64,000 nt of DNA, taken from Daucus carota subsp. sativus. Lineage: Eukaryota; Streptophyta; Magnoliopsida; Apiales; Apiaceae. Location: contig NC_030383.2 in the NCBI RefSeq assembly GCF_001625215.2, positions 6,088,779-6,152,778 on the forward strand, read 5' to 3'. Positions 14,850 through 27,212 of the stretch are shown here, piece by piece (position 1 is the stretch's first letter; each line of letters begins with the position of its first letter). Both the position numbers and the translations under genes were made by a program. The notes under the pieces are model-generated. The model ran no database searches and had not been told where the DNA came from. It worked only from the letters and a program-made list of their open reading frames with translations.

Positions 14850-15089
14850 AGAAATGACCCAAAATACCAGTTCGATCGTGTTGCATTTAGGTGTGGAAGA
14901 CTACAAAACATTACATGATATGGCGTTTTGTGAGTAAAACGCTACATGAAATAGTGTTTAGGGTTTCAAAATACTAGATCGTGTAGCGTTAATAAGAAAA
15001 AGAAGATAAACACTATAGGATCTAGCGTTTTATATTGCAAAATTGCAGGTCGGAACCATCTTGACGGTGATATTTGGGGTCATTTTCTT
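14850..15089. mobile_element. Short TIR element with internal repeats
   Basis: The left end AGAAATGACCCAAAATACC and the right end read on the other strand, AGAAAATGACCCCAAATATC, are inverted repeats of about 20 bp. The interior carries several copies of a motif around TAGCGTT or GCGTTTT (near 14921, 14938, 14986 and 15026). It is about 240 bp, non-coding, and could be a MULE-type MITE. No clean target-site duplication was found. Confidence 0.45.
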
Positions 15090-16441
15090 TAAAATGGCAG
15101 TGAGGGCCAACACCCCATAACAACACAAGATGAAGAAATGGTGACTGACAAGTACAAAAGGTGCAAGTAATATGAGTGTTCAAGGAAACTACACAGGCCA
15201 GCAAATACTTGTAAAGCAGTCCATAAGAAAGGAATAAAAAGCAACTCGCATAAAAAAACAATGACAAAATCTCATATTACCGCCTACCGGGACATGCAAT
15301 TAGCGGTGATCAAACTGCTTCACTCATACGTGAGTTTGTATTACTACAGTACTATTTATGAACTCAAGTTGAGAGAACTGAATAGCTTGCTGAATCATGC
15401 TTTCTCTAAACAAAATGCAAGCAGCAAGTTTACCCCCACGACTGGCAATGGTGTTATGTACTCCTCTCAAGCAGCCGAGACTCGAATCGGTCAAGAGAAA
15501 TAATTCAGTTTAGTCTGATATTTAATTTTGAATAATTTGATTTAAATTTGATTATGACTGTGTATTTCTAAATTTTTATTTTTTCTGTTATCAATATTAT
15601 ATTTCATGTGCAATATAATTTGTCATTAATCATCAATTTTAATCCTAACCAAATCAATATGATTCGATTTTGATTAGATTATGAACTTTTTGTGTATTTT
15701 GATAACGCCTCTGACGGTATCAAAGAGGAGGCAAGCAAAAAGTAGAAATACGGTTGCTTTTCATGTTATGATCGTCATGATCGCGGTTGTATACTTGTAT
15801 GTGTATTTGTCCTTATTTTTTAAAAAAATTGTAACTTAGACTATTTCTGGTATTAGTCCTAAATTTTAAAAGCATCGATAATTTGTTTATCATAAAAAAA
15901 TATCAATAACTTAAACAAAATAACTATATAATCCGCTCCTTAATCTAACATAACAAACATTAACAACTTCTAAAATTTTCCGTTTCATCAAATTATTGTA
16001 ATACCACGAAGTCATGCTCCATTACATGAAGTTAAAAAATAACAAAATTCGCTGCATAAAATAATTTAAAAAAAAAGCACTTTTCCTCATCAAAAGTTAA
16101 AATTTAATGATACGGCTTTTTTTAAAGGAATGCATACATGATGATTTGTTGCGTGTATATTACTATTAAGTATTAAGAAATAAAAAACCTATATAATAAT
16201 TATTTAATATTTTAAAAGGCACTTCCATTATTTTCAACCAATCAAGTACTCTACTAACCGAATAAAAAAAAGAAAAACTTTCTGCTCCTAATAAAAAAAC
16301 AAAAAAGTCACAACTATTTTCACCCAGCGCATACTCTTTTTTTTCTCTCCTAATAAGAACAAGTCTTTTTTCCCTAGCTTCATCGTCTTAGCTGAGGTAC
16401 TGCTGTACAAAATATACTTACACACACACACACAATACAGA
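15090..16441. other. AT-rich intergenic DNA
   Basis: No supported gene. A short plus-strand frame at 15261-15503 lacks any recognisable domain. The last 60 bases, with a CA run (16421-16434), form the leader of the next gene. Confidence 0.4.
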
Positions 16442-19400
16442 ATGAGGGGAAGAAGTAGAAAACCAGTGATTATTGGCTTAGGGATTGTTATGCTCATGGG
16501 TATTTCTGTTTATTTGAGGCTTTGGACTATTGATTATCGCATTTCTTCTGAAGACACTGATTTGATCAGGTGGGCACCCTTTTTTTTCTGTTTTCTTGGC
16601 GACCCATTTTGTGTTTCAGTGTCAGATTTCATAAAGCTTGAATCTTGGGTGATTTTGGTAATGTAGGGTTTGTTGTTGGTATTTATTTTTTGTGGGTGTT
16701 GATTTTGTAGGAGGCAATTTGATCTAGCTAATAGGGAAGCAATGGATGAGTCTGCTGAATGGAGACTTAAATATGACCAGGAGTTTGAAAAGGCTAACAA
16801 TTGTGCTAATCAGCTCAATCAGGTAGTAGCACTTCCTCTCCTAACTTCACATCATTTGTGTGTACTTTTGTATTCTTAATCGTATACATTTCAACATTCA
16901 TTTTGACCCATTTGTTGTTTTGTTTGATTTTCGTGTCTATTGATTTGAATATCCCAGTACATTGCAAAATGAAACTGAGAAAACAATGTTTTCAAGTACC
17001 AATTTTCATGAGTCCGTGGTATATGTTTGCAAGTAGGGTCCTAAAGATTGATCATTGTATTAGATTTTACTAATTTTCTTGAATTAGATATAACTTGATA
17101 TGGTCATGTGACTCGTCATGTTTGTGTATTGGACATTTCATATTTTTTGTTGCATTAGCACTTGTGCGTAAAAGGATTATTAATTTTATCCAAAGCAGTT
17201 TGGGTTTATTGTCTAGCATTGTAGCCTAGTGGATACCCTCTCTTTAAAAATTTCAGCCTTACAAGTGATAAGAGGCAGGATTATGTGACTATATACATAT
17301 ATATTTCTGCAATTTATACCCCCCGCCCCCCTCTTTTCAAAAATAAACTGCTATGTTTGATCATGAAGAACCATTTCACAAGAACTGCTTAAGTTTGATC
17401 AATCTTAGTGACCACCTTGGTTGGGACATAAATCGAGTAATTAAGATTTTGGCACTTTGATTATGTACATAAACACCTAACTCAAAATTTTGTATATTCC
17501 GACCCTTTGTTTACGTGTACACATTAAATATTTTTTCTGATTACTCAGCCACAACTGGACATATCGTAATTCTGCGAGAATCGGACATATTGTGGATCAG
17601 TAATCTTGTAAAATATGCTTTAAAATGGTGCTGTTGTTCCCGCTAAACTGAAAAACTTCTATTACTCTCCTATATATTGATGCATAGATACCTGCCATCA
17701 TTAAAAAAAAAAAGCGTTTGGTGTAAGGTAATAGAAATAAGAATCCTTACTGCTAGTTCTGGACGAATGTGGTGTTTAAGTGAAAACTGAAATGGCATTG
17801 TGGGATAAGTCAACTAATAGCCCGCTTCCCACATCGATATACAATTAGTAATAATGAAAGCTTACTGTTGCCTAGACATTAATATTAGAAGATATTTATA
17901 ACATTTTAATTGCAAGTTTCTTGGATTAAGAAAGATAAGGATGGAATGCTATTTAACATCAAAATGTCACCCCAACTCCATTTACCCGTGATATATAAAA
18001 GTTGAAAATCTCAGCTAGGAGTTGGGTATTTGCTGTTGACCTGGCATGACTTCAGCAAACCATTATCGAGCTGATTGCTGATGTTATAGTTACAGAATGC
18101 ATCTTAACCATTTGAGGGAAGCAGCAACTCACGGACCTGCCCATTAATGTGGTTTCCTCTGCTCAATTCAAGGTTTCGAGGTTCAAACTTTACTGATTTA
18201 AGATATAAAAGGATTAAACACTTACAAAAACATTTTAGGGTCAAGGTAAAAATCAAGCAATATGTGTAAAAGTAGCTCTTGCACCAACTCCCCATTTTTC
18301 CCGTAACAATCATCTCGGACTGAGAATTGCAGTTGTTTTGGCCGGAATAAGGGTTAATGTGTAAAACTGACATACATAAAGGGTCATGATGTACTAAAAT
18401 TTAATGAAGGTGTTTATGACATTTCAAAATACTTAAGTACAATAATGTTACTAAGCCGACATACATTTGAATGAAATGGAAGAGACACACACACACACAT
18501 ACATACACACACAAAATCATAAATAAAGAAAATCCAAAGCATCGCAAAACTTAAAAATCAGAGGCATCTTATCCCAAGGTTTACTCGTATCTGGGGTTTG
18601 TTGTGCTACTTTCCTGTTGATTATGATGACACTTGCATGGTGAACGAAATGGTATTTGTTACACTATGCACCAGCAATTGTGGAGTAGAAATTTGTTCAA
18701 TCGTGATAACAAACTTGCTATATATTAGACTCGGTCATGTTTTGGCGAATATTGTCATATGGCATTATAAATGCTGAGATATTAGGATCAGCTGAACTGC
18801 TCAAGTTTTGTCTTGATAATTCATCTCTAAACTTTTATTCCTTCCAATTTAGTCAGATCTTTCTAATGCTTAGTAGGTCCAGTATTGAAATATTCAGTTT
18901 GGGTCCTTTGGGACTTATGCTTTTGTTTATATTGAGAGAGTATCTAGTTACGTAAATTTTGTTGTGATTTCTTCTAGCCAGAAATCGGCAGTCTCATACT
19001 TCACCATCTAAATTAGTTATTATTCCTAAGTTCCAGGCAAAATGAATTTGATTCCATAAGTTATCATGTATGATTATGAGCAACTACCTCAGACATAAAA
19101 GTCACGGCTTCATGATTGTTTATTAGTGGCAGGCCACTTGCATGTCGGCTGGTGTGTAGGTTTGTACACGTGCTAAAAGTATACAAGATAGACAGCCTTT
19201 GTTGCATGTGATATTCATTTCTTTTTTGCACTTGAAGTATGAATCCGAGTTTGAGTGCTAATTTAAGTTTTTTCACTCGTACAAAGATCAAGAATTCGTA
19301 TGAAAAAAAGATTAAAGATGCTGCCAGCAATACCAGGCAATTGGAAATGATCCAAAAGGTAAATTTTCTTCTTTCCAAGTTGATTGTTATCTCTTTCGAG

Positions 19401-19556
19401 AAGAGAGTTAACATCTTTCTGATATTATCTGTGCACTGATCTATGTTGCCATGTCCTAATGTGCTTCAGGAAAATATAGGCTTGCTTGAACGGGTTGAGG
19501 CCTTAAAACAAGAGCTTGAAACTGAAAAACTGAAGTGTAGTATGCGACAAACATAG
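16442..19556 (+). CDS. Small single-pass membrane protein with coiled coil
   Basis: Four exons, 16442-16569, 16711-16822, 19287-19358 and 19470-19556, join in frame to 132 residues. A basic N-terminus (MRGRSRKP) is followed by one hydrophobic segment (about residues 9-25, VIIGLGIVMLMGISVYL). The rest is a charged helix with heptad-like spacing of hydrophobic residues (about 40-125), ending with ENIGLLERVEALKQELETEK. This is the layout of a type II membrane protein with a soluble coiled coil, such as a Golgi or ER tether or scaffold, but I do not recognise the family and assign no function. Intron 2 is long (2464 bp) and carries a fold-back repeat. The acceptor of exon 3 (ACAAAG) is weak, so that border is the least certain. 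Confidence 0.68.
17222..17232 (+). repeat. Possible SINE box A remnant
   Basis: TAGCCTAGTGG fits the RNA polymerase III box A consensus of plant SINEs and tRNAs. A matching box B is not clear downstream, so this is at best a SINE fragment inside the intron. Confidence 0.25.
17436..18433. mobile_element. Fold-back TIR element of about 1 kb in an intron
   Basis: The first 100 bases (about 17436-17531) and the last 90 (about 18350-18433) are imperfect inverted repeats. Shared blocks when one is reversed are TTAATGTGTA, AAAGGGTC, AAAATTT and AGGTGTTTATG. The similarity goes on inward, with CACATTAA next to AACTG and AATTCT blocks. No coding frame lies between. Long, imperfect TIRs suggest an old non-autonomous Mutator-like element. 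Exact borders and target duplication are not resolved. Confidence 0.5.
18485..18514. repeat. CA microsatellite
   Basis: A run of ACAC with two interruptions (ACATACATAC) inside intron 2 of the coiled-coil gene. Confidence 0.7.
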
Positions 19557-20001
19557 ACATGACTAAAGGGTTACCAAGAGATGGCAGGCTTTTAGAGAGT
19601 TCATTACACACGCATCTCATACTCTGAGTGTTACTAATTTGCTAGTTTGCTTCTGAGTTTGATTTGTGCTAGGCAAGCTACCTCCTGAGCACCAGTTTTC
19701 ACAGTGTATGTTGCAGCATTTTGTTTGTTCAATCAAATGATATTTTCAAGTCAACATCTTCAAGATTTTCAAGATATAGGAACCGAAGTACATTTACTTG
19801 GAGTAGGCTTTTGTAATCATGTCGCTTGTATAGTACATTTCAAAGCAAATGAAGGGCATTGCTTCATTTTTCTACATTTACTTGGAGTCAATTTTTCTAC
19901 ATTTGCACTGTGTTTGAGCATTTGCACGATTACAAAGAGTCTACTCGTCTAAAACCAGAACTTACATCTTTTGTACAAATATATACACTTGTTCACTATT
20001 T
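19557..20001. other. 3' flank of coiled-coil gene
   Basis: Presumed 3' UTR and flank. The sequence has a short inexact internal repeat (TACATTTACTTGGAGT at about 19790 and 19876). No other gene is supported. Confidence 0.4.
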
Positions 20002-20049
20002 AAAAGTTCTTATTTAATCCGGCAAAAAAAAAAAAAAGTTCTTATTTAA
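20002..20049 (+). mobile_element. Minimal 5'-truncated retroposon tail with TSD
   Basis: AAGTTCTTATTTAA occurs at 20004-20017 and again ending at 20049. Between the copies lies only TCCGGC plus an A-run of about a dozen bases. A direct repeat flanking a short piece with a poly-A tail is the footprint of target-primed reverse transcription by a LINE-type enzyme, with nearly all of the copy lost by 5' truncation. Confidence 0.6.
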
Positions 20050-20949
20050 GAAGCTTAGCTGGTCCTGTCAGCCTTTTACGATTTATATAAAACGATACAT
20101 ATAAAATCTCCCATAATATACAAAATATTCTTTCGAGTTTTACTATTTGCATAAATAATACTGTACAGAATACTACTATCTTTCAAGTTTTTCTATTTGC
20201 ATACAGTAACAAAAATGGTTAAAAGGATTAAACTCATTAACATTTAATTGAAAAAGAGGGATTAAAGTTGTGAAATAAATGAGTTTTTATATCATAAAAT
20301 TGATTATTTTTAAAAAGTTTTGAAATGTGCGGATTATTTTGACCAGACGGAATACATGGGCAAGCATATTATGGATATGTATGTACTGATCAATGAATTT
20401 TCTGACCATATACTAAATACTTTTTATTTAGATAGAATTTTTTTGATTGATTGACGTTTTTTTTATGTACGGGACCATCATTATTACTAAATGAAATCGG
20501 AACCAATTATATATCCGTCACCGTTAGTGTGTGTTCGTAAACACACAATAGGATAGAAGATCTTAGAAAATCCGTTTAATCAAAAAATGTCGCTCTCTTT
20601 TGTCGTGTGAACGTTTAACTAGCAACATTTACTAAAACTAGCGAGAATCATTCAATAACCAAACAAAAAATGGGAACAGGAGCGGGGTTTGAGAATCTCT
20701 AATATATAGTGAATTCAATAGTCATTACACCAAAGCGAAAGTAACTGAATTCATGCTATACTCCCCACACAACCGTACTCGAGCCAAACACCCCAAGCCA
20801 AATCCAATGGTGCTTTCCGGAGAGATTTGATTCTATACATCCTTTACAAAACTGAGCTCATATACAAAGAACGAACAATCGGAAGGATCTCTATTAAAGG
20901 GAGCACGCAACGGTTCCAGCTATCTAATAAAACTCTCTGTTTGATGCCT
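20050..20949. other. AT-rich spacer and 3' flank of the CASPL gene
   Basis: A near repeat of ATTCTTTCGAGTTTTACTATTTGCATA occurs at about 20126 and 20175. No gene is supported; the right part is the 3' UTR of the leftward CASPL gene. Confidence 0.4.
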
Positions 20950-23900
20950 TTATCTGGAAGCCAATGACCAAAAATTCAAGAAAAAGGAAGGGGACACTGC
21001 AACCCAGCTCAGGAAAGCCATGGCTGTTGCTGACATAAACCTCTTGCAGTGGTTTACATCACATTTATCCAAGTCATTTCCAATGAGGACTGTGATACCA
21101 GCAGATGCACAGGCCGCAGCAAAAGTAAGAGTAGATGTAATCTGCGCTAGCATGAATGCATGAGTAATCTCAAGCTTCTATCATGATAATATTTGGAAGA
21201 GCAATGTATATTTACTACTAAGATGCAAATACTTGTTGACCAGTGCAAAATAACAAAGCAAAAATCAAGTGCATTATAACATCTTAAACTTGCAACATTA
21301 TGTAAACTATCATATCCAATAAATGATGCTAGCTTTAAATAGAATCTATATCCTATTTTTCATAAGCAAGTGTTTAACTTATGGGGTAGCTATTACAAAT
21401 GCCTGCCTCAAATCACTGCACAATGCAAACAGCCAATCGACATGGAACTACAAGAAAATCTAACTTGGAAGTTAGAGATGCAAGCATATGGACCTCACAA
21501 CTGGGTCCACAAAGAGTAAGCACTAAAATACATTAAAAAAAGAATTACTAGGTTTGACCATAGTCCTGGTCAAGTGCCCTCTGCCATATTAGACAATGAC
21601 AACTATTATCGGGCAAGGGTCAACTACTAAAAGATGATGGATGTCTGCCTGATCTTTCAATTTGTGCCAACAATACAAGAACACTGTACAGAACACATGG
21701 TATACTTGGATTAGCTTAAAACCAAAGGGTTTTCTTTTAAATTTTATGATCCAATTAAGGCCTCCTTCTAAAACCTTAAGGTTTCGGGAGAGTTGGCTTA
21801 TAAACACAGAGCCAAACAACAGGCAGGGTCTCGGGGTTGAAACTTATCGCCTCTGAATGTTCTATTTTATTTGCCTGTCTTTTGTAGTGTTGAATATAAT
21901 ATGATCTAACTAAGGCCTCCATGTACTTTAAGGTTTTAGAAGAGTTATTTAATAAGTTTCAACTTATCGTTAACCTGTCTCCTCTGACCTCTATATGCTT
22001 AAAGATTGAGGGGCTTAAGTTTTGCAAGAAATGAGGCAAACAAAGATTTATTTACCAAATAAAAAGGTTGTTTAGATAGGAGAGTGAGAGACCTGGTGTT
22101 CATTGGTACTTAATACTAAAAGCATACCACGTTTACAGTTTTATCAAGGCTCTTGCAGATAAGAATTGCAGAAAATGTAATGAACAAGTTTGCACCAAGT
22201 ACTAACGCCAGGATGTATACTTGAGCATGAAGTTTACTATACTCATAATTCAAACCGACACTACTCTAACATGATGTCTAGTAACCAATGTAGGACGTAA
22301 ACTTACATGATGAGTTAAAAGCAGTTTCCGCAAGGGAAAACAAGCAGAATATCTAGAAAGGATGCAACTACTGCAGAAATATATAAATAAAGGGAAAACA
22401 ATGAACAATATTTCAAGCAGTAGGGATAAAAATCCATCAATAATGCTTTTATATTGCTAGCAGCATAGCAATATGCAATTCTGTTATAATGTGTAACACG
22501 AGAATAACTTACCCCATCACCAATTGCAAACAAACTGACAACACTGGTGTTCCGTAAACTCCGCTTGACTAAAAGAGCATATATATCTACAACAGCCAGC
22601 GCAAGGCTCCACAAACTCTGTAAGCTAACAGCAGCAACAAGGTAGCTGATACACCAAAAAGATAGACGTTTCATAAACCCAATAAGGAGCTGCTAATTTA
22701 ATCGTTTTTCATTTAAAGATAAGAAATAAATTTCAACCCAACCACAGTTGAAAAGGTTGAAATCCAAATATACCTTTTCTTCTGATAAGTAGTATTCTTA
22801 ATCTCACTATAATACAAGTAATCTTACCTTCATGCTATTCTACATACTAAGATTCAAAACACATTTTTTATTACAAAATATAGTTTACAATACATGCATT
22901 AGTTGGGAACTCAGTCAAGGATTTCCATTAAATTTTCATTTATGCCTAATTCTGAACAAAGTTATCCCTATTTCTAGAATAAGTGGTACAGTTTTAACTT
23001 TTGAGTATCAAACTTCAAGGTTAGATACAATAGAACACAGGGAAAAAAAACATTGACAGGGTCTACAATAAAAAACTACATCTAAAACTTTACCACAGTC
23101 TCTATAACGAGCTCACTCTGAAAATTTGAGCAATATAGTGGTTAGTAAGAGCATGTCCACTGGCACTGCTAAAATACCTATATGTTTAGATTCAAAATGT
23201 GATTTTTCATGCTAATCTAAAACTTGTAGTCCAATGCATAAGTTTAAAAAAGACTAAATAGATCAAAATTAGCTATATATTAACAACCTAATCTTTAAAT
23301 GCACAATTATATTTGTCACTGTTGCTTTAATTATTCAATTTCCTAAATTTTCCCACTTGCAACATCTATACTTGGTTCTAGATTTAGCACTAAGTATATG
23401 ATTTTGCTAGTTTGCAACCATCTTCAGCATTGCATTGGAGTAGTACATTTTATTTTTGATGCCACACTTTATGTATAGCATTTCATTGGACATGCTTTAA
23501 GTAATTGGTTGATAAGGACCACCTGCTGGAAGAATTTCTAATTTTCTTTCTATACGCATCTATGTAATACGTAGTTTTGAATTTTGAGTGACCACATAAA
23601 AAAAAGCCAACATTTCCATGCCATCAATTCACCTAAAAGATTGCTTTAGTACACACAGGGTAGGGGTAAAATGTCAAGAGGCAACGTTTTATGCTGCTAT
23701 TTCCAGCGGGTGGCATACAGTAAAAGGGCCAATTTTTGCATTGATCATCAACCTAAATAAACTTCCTAACATATACCCATCGGAATATGACACTTCCAAG
23801 TGGCAATGCCCCATAACCCAAAGTCCATTGACCTATACACAGTTAACACTCCTAGGTATTTTTTTTACATGCATCTGGCAAACTTGGCCTTTTCAAAAAA

Positions 23901-24678
23901 GACTTGTAAACTCTATCAACTCCAGGTCCCTATATTGAATGTCACATTCACCAATTCACCCCTCCTCACGACTTGATACCCTTCTTCCAAACCTCATCAA
24001 GTCCCAACCGCAAGTATATCCCCCAAACTTTCAACTTCAGGCAAAATGGGACTCAGCACGCAATTCATTACGCAAAAGGTCGTCAATGGCAATACACATG
24101 TACATTCTTTAATCCTCCTATAGTTTCTCGTAATTAATATGACACAGTGCACAAATTCCACATACTGTGATACAAATTGCAGCACGAAAAGTTTGTCAAT
24201 CCTATTTTCATACCCAAATCCTAAATATGACACAATTACAAGCATACCGGATAAGTTCCATTCACCCACCTATCCAATAATCAAAACAAAATTAACCAAA
24301 AAGAATAATAAAAAAAAATAATCCATCTTTAGACCTTAAAGCAACAAATCAATCTGCTTCTATAACAAGACAAACCCCGCTTAAACCGACACACAAACAG
24401 CCATCAAAACAACACAAACAAGCATCCACACGATAACAATAACCAACCAAAACACAAAAAGTAAAAAAGGGGGCTTACCAGAAAGCAGTAACAGATGGGA
24501 AATCATTGGTGGAAGCCATAATAGAGAGAGAAATGGCAGCAAAAACAAACTGAAACACTCTGAAAACAAGGCCTAATGAAGTACCAGGCATCCCCTGCAC
24601 ATCTTTAGTTCTGACCACCGGCGGTGGCCTGGCCAGAACCGCCGGAATTTCCACCGGATGAACGGCCGGTGTGCTCAT
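20950..24678 (-). CDS. CASPL5A: CASP-like membrane protein, subfamily 5A
   Basis: Three exons, 24479-24678, 22513-22645 and 20950-21141, give 174 residues in frame. After a proline-rich N-terminus (HPVEIPAVL), the [15 protein letters not shown] motif leads into the first of four membrane spans. [37 protein letters not shown] and [18 protein letters not shown] are typical of the CASPL5 group, and the protein ends NFWSLASR. The length equals Arabidopsis CASPL5A proteins (about 175). CASP and CASP-like proteins form four-span scaffolds at the plasma membrane; CASPs organise the Casparian strip, while most CASPLs have no proven role. Intron 1 (22646-24478) carries a Harbinger-type MITE, and intron 2 (21142-22512) carries decayed LTR-like sequence. 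Confidence 0.93.
21738..21985 (+). mobile_element. Decayed relative of the TRIM/LTR family in a CASPL intron
   Basis: Two segments resemble the LTR of the TRIM at 5610-5855: 21746-21806 (TATGATCC, GGCCTCCTTCTAAAACCTT, GGGAGAGTTGG) and 21888-21960 (AATATGATCT, AAGGCCTCC, TTTAAGGTTTTAGAAGAG). Right after the first lies CAGAGCC, the second half of the usual Met-tRNA primer-binding motif. It is much older than the copy at 5610 and heavily broken. Confidence 0.6.
23149..23497. mobile_element. PIF/Harbinger-type MITE
   Basis: The left end GAGCATGTCCACTGG and the right end, reversed (AAGCATGTCCAATGA), are terminal inverted repeats, and TAA flanks both sides (23146-23148 and 23498-23500), the 3-bp target typical of PIF/Harbinger. 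It is 349 bp, AT-rich, non-coding, and lies inside intron 1 of the CASPL gene. Confidence 0.7.
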
Positions 24679-24984
24679 GATCCCACAAGATATTAAGAAA
24701 TACAAGATATTAAGAAATATCCTTTATGTAAGCATATATTAACTATAGAAGGTGCATAATGAAATGGGTATGAATCAAAATCAAATCTTGAGGAGACCCA
24801 GAAATTTTAATTGGGATGTGTGTGTAATATGGACTGTGCGGCAGGCGGTTCAAGAAAGAACAAGAACCCTTATTCTAGTTTTTGTGCTTTGTTATTTGTA
24901 GGTGGTAAGTAAATTTTTTATTTTTGGTTTGTTTGGAAAAAAAAAAGTAAATTAATTTTTTTAGTTAATAAATTGAAAACGACG
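24679..24984. promoter_or_regulatory. Upstream region of the CASPL gene
   Basis: Presumed promoter and leader of the leftward gene. No motif can be fixed with confidence. Confidence 0.35.
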
Positions 24985-25330
24985 GAGTATTGAATTAAAG
25001 GGTTTTCTCATGAATACCTAAGTTCAAAATTGTTTTTGCGAAAATACTATATTTTTTTAAAACATTTTGCAAAAATACAAAACTTTTAAAATATTTGCAA
25101 AAATATTGTTACATATGTAACTTGTTGCAATTACATGCAACTATACTTGCAACCCCTGTAAGGCCAATTAATTAAAGTTGCATATGGTTGCATTCAGTTG
25201 AAGATAGTATCTTTGCAAAAATATTATAAAAAATTAGTATTTTTGCAATTTTTGTCAAAAGATAGTAAAATCAAAAAAAAAAACTTAAAAAAAATATGAT
25301 ATTTTTGATGAATTTCTTTTAATTAATGAA
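24985..25330. repeat. Repetitive AT-rich block with inverted ends
   Basis: Multiple copies of TTGCAAAAATA-type motifs appear, and the two ends (GTTTTCTCATGAATAC and, reversed, AAGAAATTCATCAAAAATA) are loosely inverted. It may be an old MULE-like element; borders and target duplication are unclear. Confidence 0.3.
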
Positions 25331-27212
25331 TTATGATATGAAGAAATACATGATTAAATTTAACAAAGCGGGGAAGTGCTTATTCCCTCCTCGATTTTTT
25401 TATATATTTTTTAATATATATATATATATAATATTTTTAAAATAATTATTTTATGTATAGAAATTTAAACATTATATTTATTCAAAAAATAAAATAATTC
25501 TATAAAATTATATTTTAAAAAAGTTTTTTGTTTTGACAGGAAATACATTTGCTCGTATCGATATACGCCAATACTCCGAGGAGTTTCTTTCATTCAAAAA
25601 AACTTATCATCTAACCCAAAGATATGAAAATGTCTCCAGAAGTTTAGACAACAGGACCTTAATGTCCGAAAAGAAAAACGTCCCAACTTGTAAGACCATC
25701 CTACCTGAAACAAATACGATTTATTAATAACAAGAAAAATAATAACAATAAATTTAATAATTAAAATCAATATTTAAAAAAAAAAATATAATTTCCCACA
25801 ACGGAACCTTCTTCATATCCGATAAGAGGACGGACAAAGTAGTTAGTTAGTATCATGTCAAGTAAATTAGTTATAATCTAACCTCTTACATTATTTGTAG
25901 TGAATGTATCACAATTTTTTCTTTATTTTTGATTAAAATTAAGACTTATTTTTTTGAATAAGATTGAAATTTTGAGTCATGTGTTTATTAAAATTAATTT
26001 GCAAATGTATAAGAAAGAGAGATGATTGAAAGAAAAATAACAAAGTTGAAGAAAGAATTAACTAAATTATCTTATTGTGTAAGGCCGTCCTTGGCTCGAA
26101 AGAGAGTAAGAATATATTAATATAACATTTGTGAAAGTCGTGTTAAAGAAAAAAAAAATAGACAAGAATGAAAAGTATATTCATTTCAAACCACAAAATT
26201 TGTGAAGAAACAAACGAAGCAACTTGCGTAAAATATGGATGAAAATTCTTTTCCCTTAATTTATTCTTTCTAATCAAAGGCTATAAATAAATATGGAGTT
26301 GCTTTACAGCTGCTTCGTATAAAAATTTAAATAAAATTAATGGTAATTTCAACGATGTACGACAGAATAAGATTCCATTAGTATGTAGATTAACGTTAGC
26401 TAACTACTCACCAAGTCATCATGTGCTTAAAATATTTACAAAGTAGATTAGAGGTCAAATAAACCCCAAATAGTTGTTTACTTTTTTACTTTCGCAAGAG
26501 TTTAATATATTGGCTGATTTTTATCGTAAAATTTCAATAAATGAAATTAATAAATTGGTTGATTATAAAATGTTTAAATCTCGTCTTCGAAAGAACCGTT
26601 AGAGCACTTCAAGAGTGTTATGTATATTTGTTAATTATATTTGTTAGTTATAATATGATATATAGATAATCATTTAAAATTATAACTAAGAGTATTTTGG
26701 TTCACTCTAATGATATTATGTATAATTATATTATATCATACGTAATGGTTTTAGAAGTTTTACGAATATAACTATACTAATTTTAATATCTAATTTTAAT
26801 TATCTATATTTGTTTGCTTCGGTCTCGGGGTCTCTTGCGATTCACCCAAGCTTAGCAGGTCTAATTTGTCAAGTATACTAAGCCCATTGGGCCTGGTCCT
26901 TAGACTTAAATTTTTCATTGAGGATCATAAGTCCGGTAAAGTTGGACTAAAGTGTCACCTTTTTTAGATTTTCAGTTTTGCTGATATTTTATATTATTGG
27001 GAAGCCCTTACGCAAAACACAGTTTTTTTTAATTAATTGTGTTGATTTGAAGGGGGACACAGAATTTTATTATCTTTAATTAATGAAAATACGTTGTGAA
27101 ATCATAAATGTAATGAATCCATAACACGCAAGATTATCATATCAATGGTCTAATAGTTAAGTGATAAATAACTATGTACATACTAATTTTAACTTTTTTA
27201 ATTGATGTTCGT
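25331..27212. other. AT-rich intergenic DNA
   Basis: No supported gene in about 1.9 kb. A 64-residue frame at 25533-25727 has no recognisable domain. Confidence 0.45.

Noticed and set aside
26605-26760. GAGCACTTCAAGAGTG as a MITE end
   Set aside because: No matching inverted end or target duplication was found nearby.
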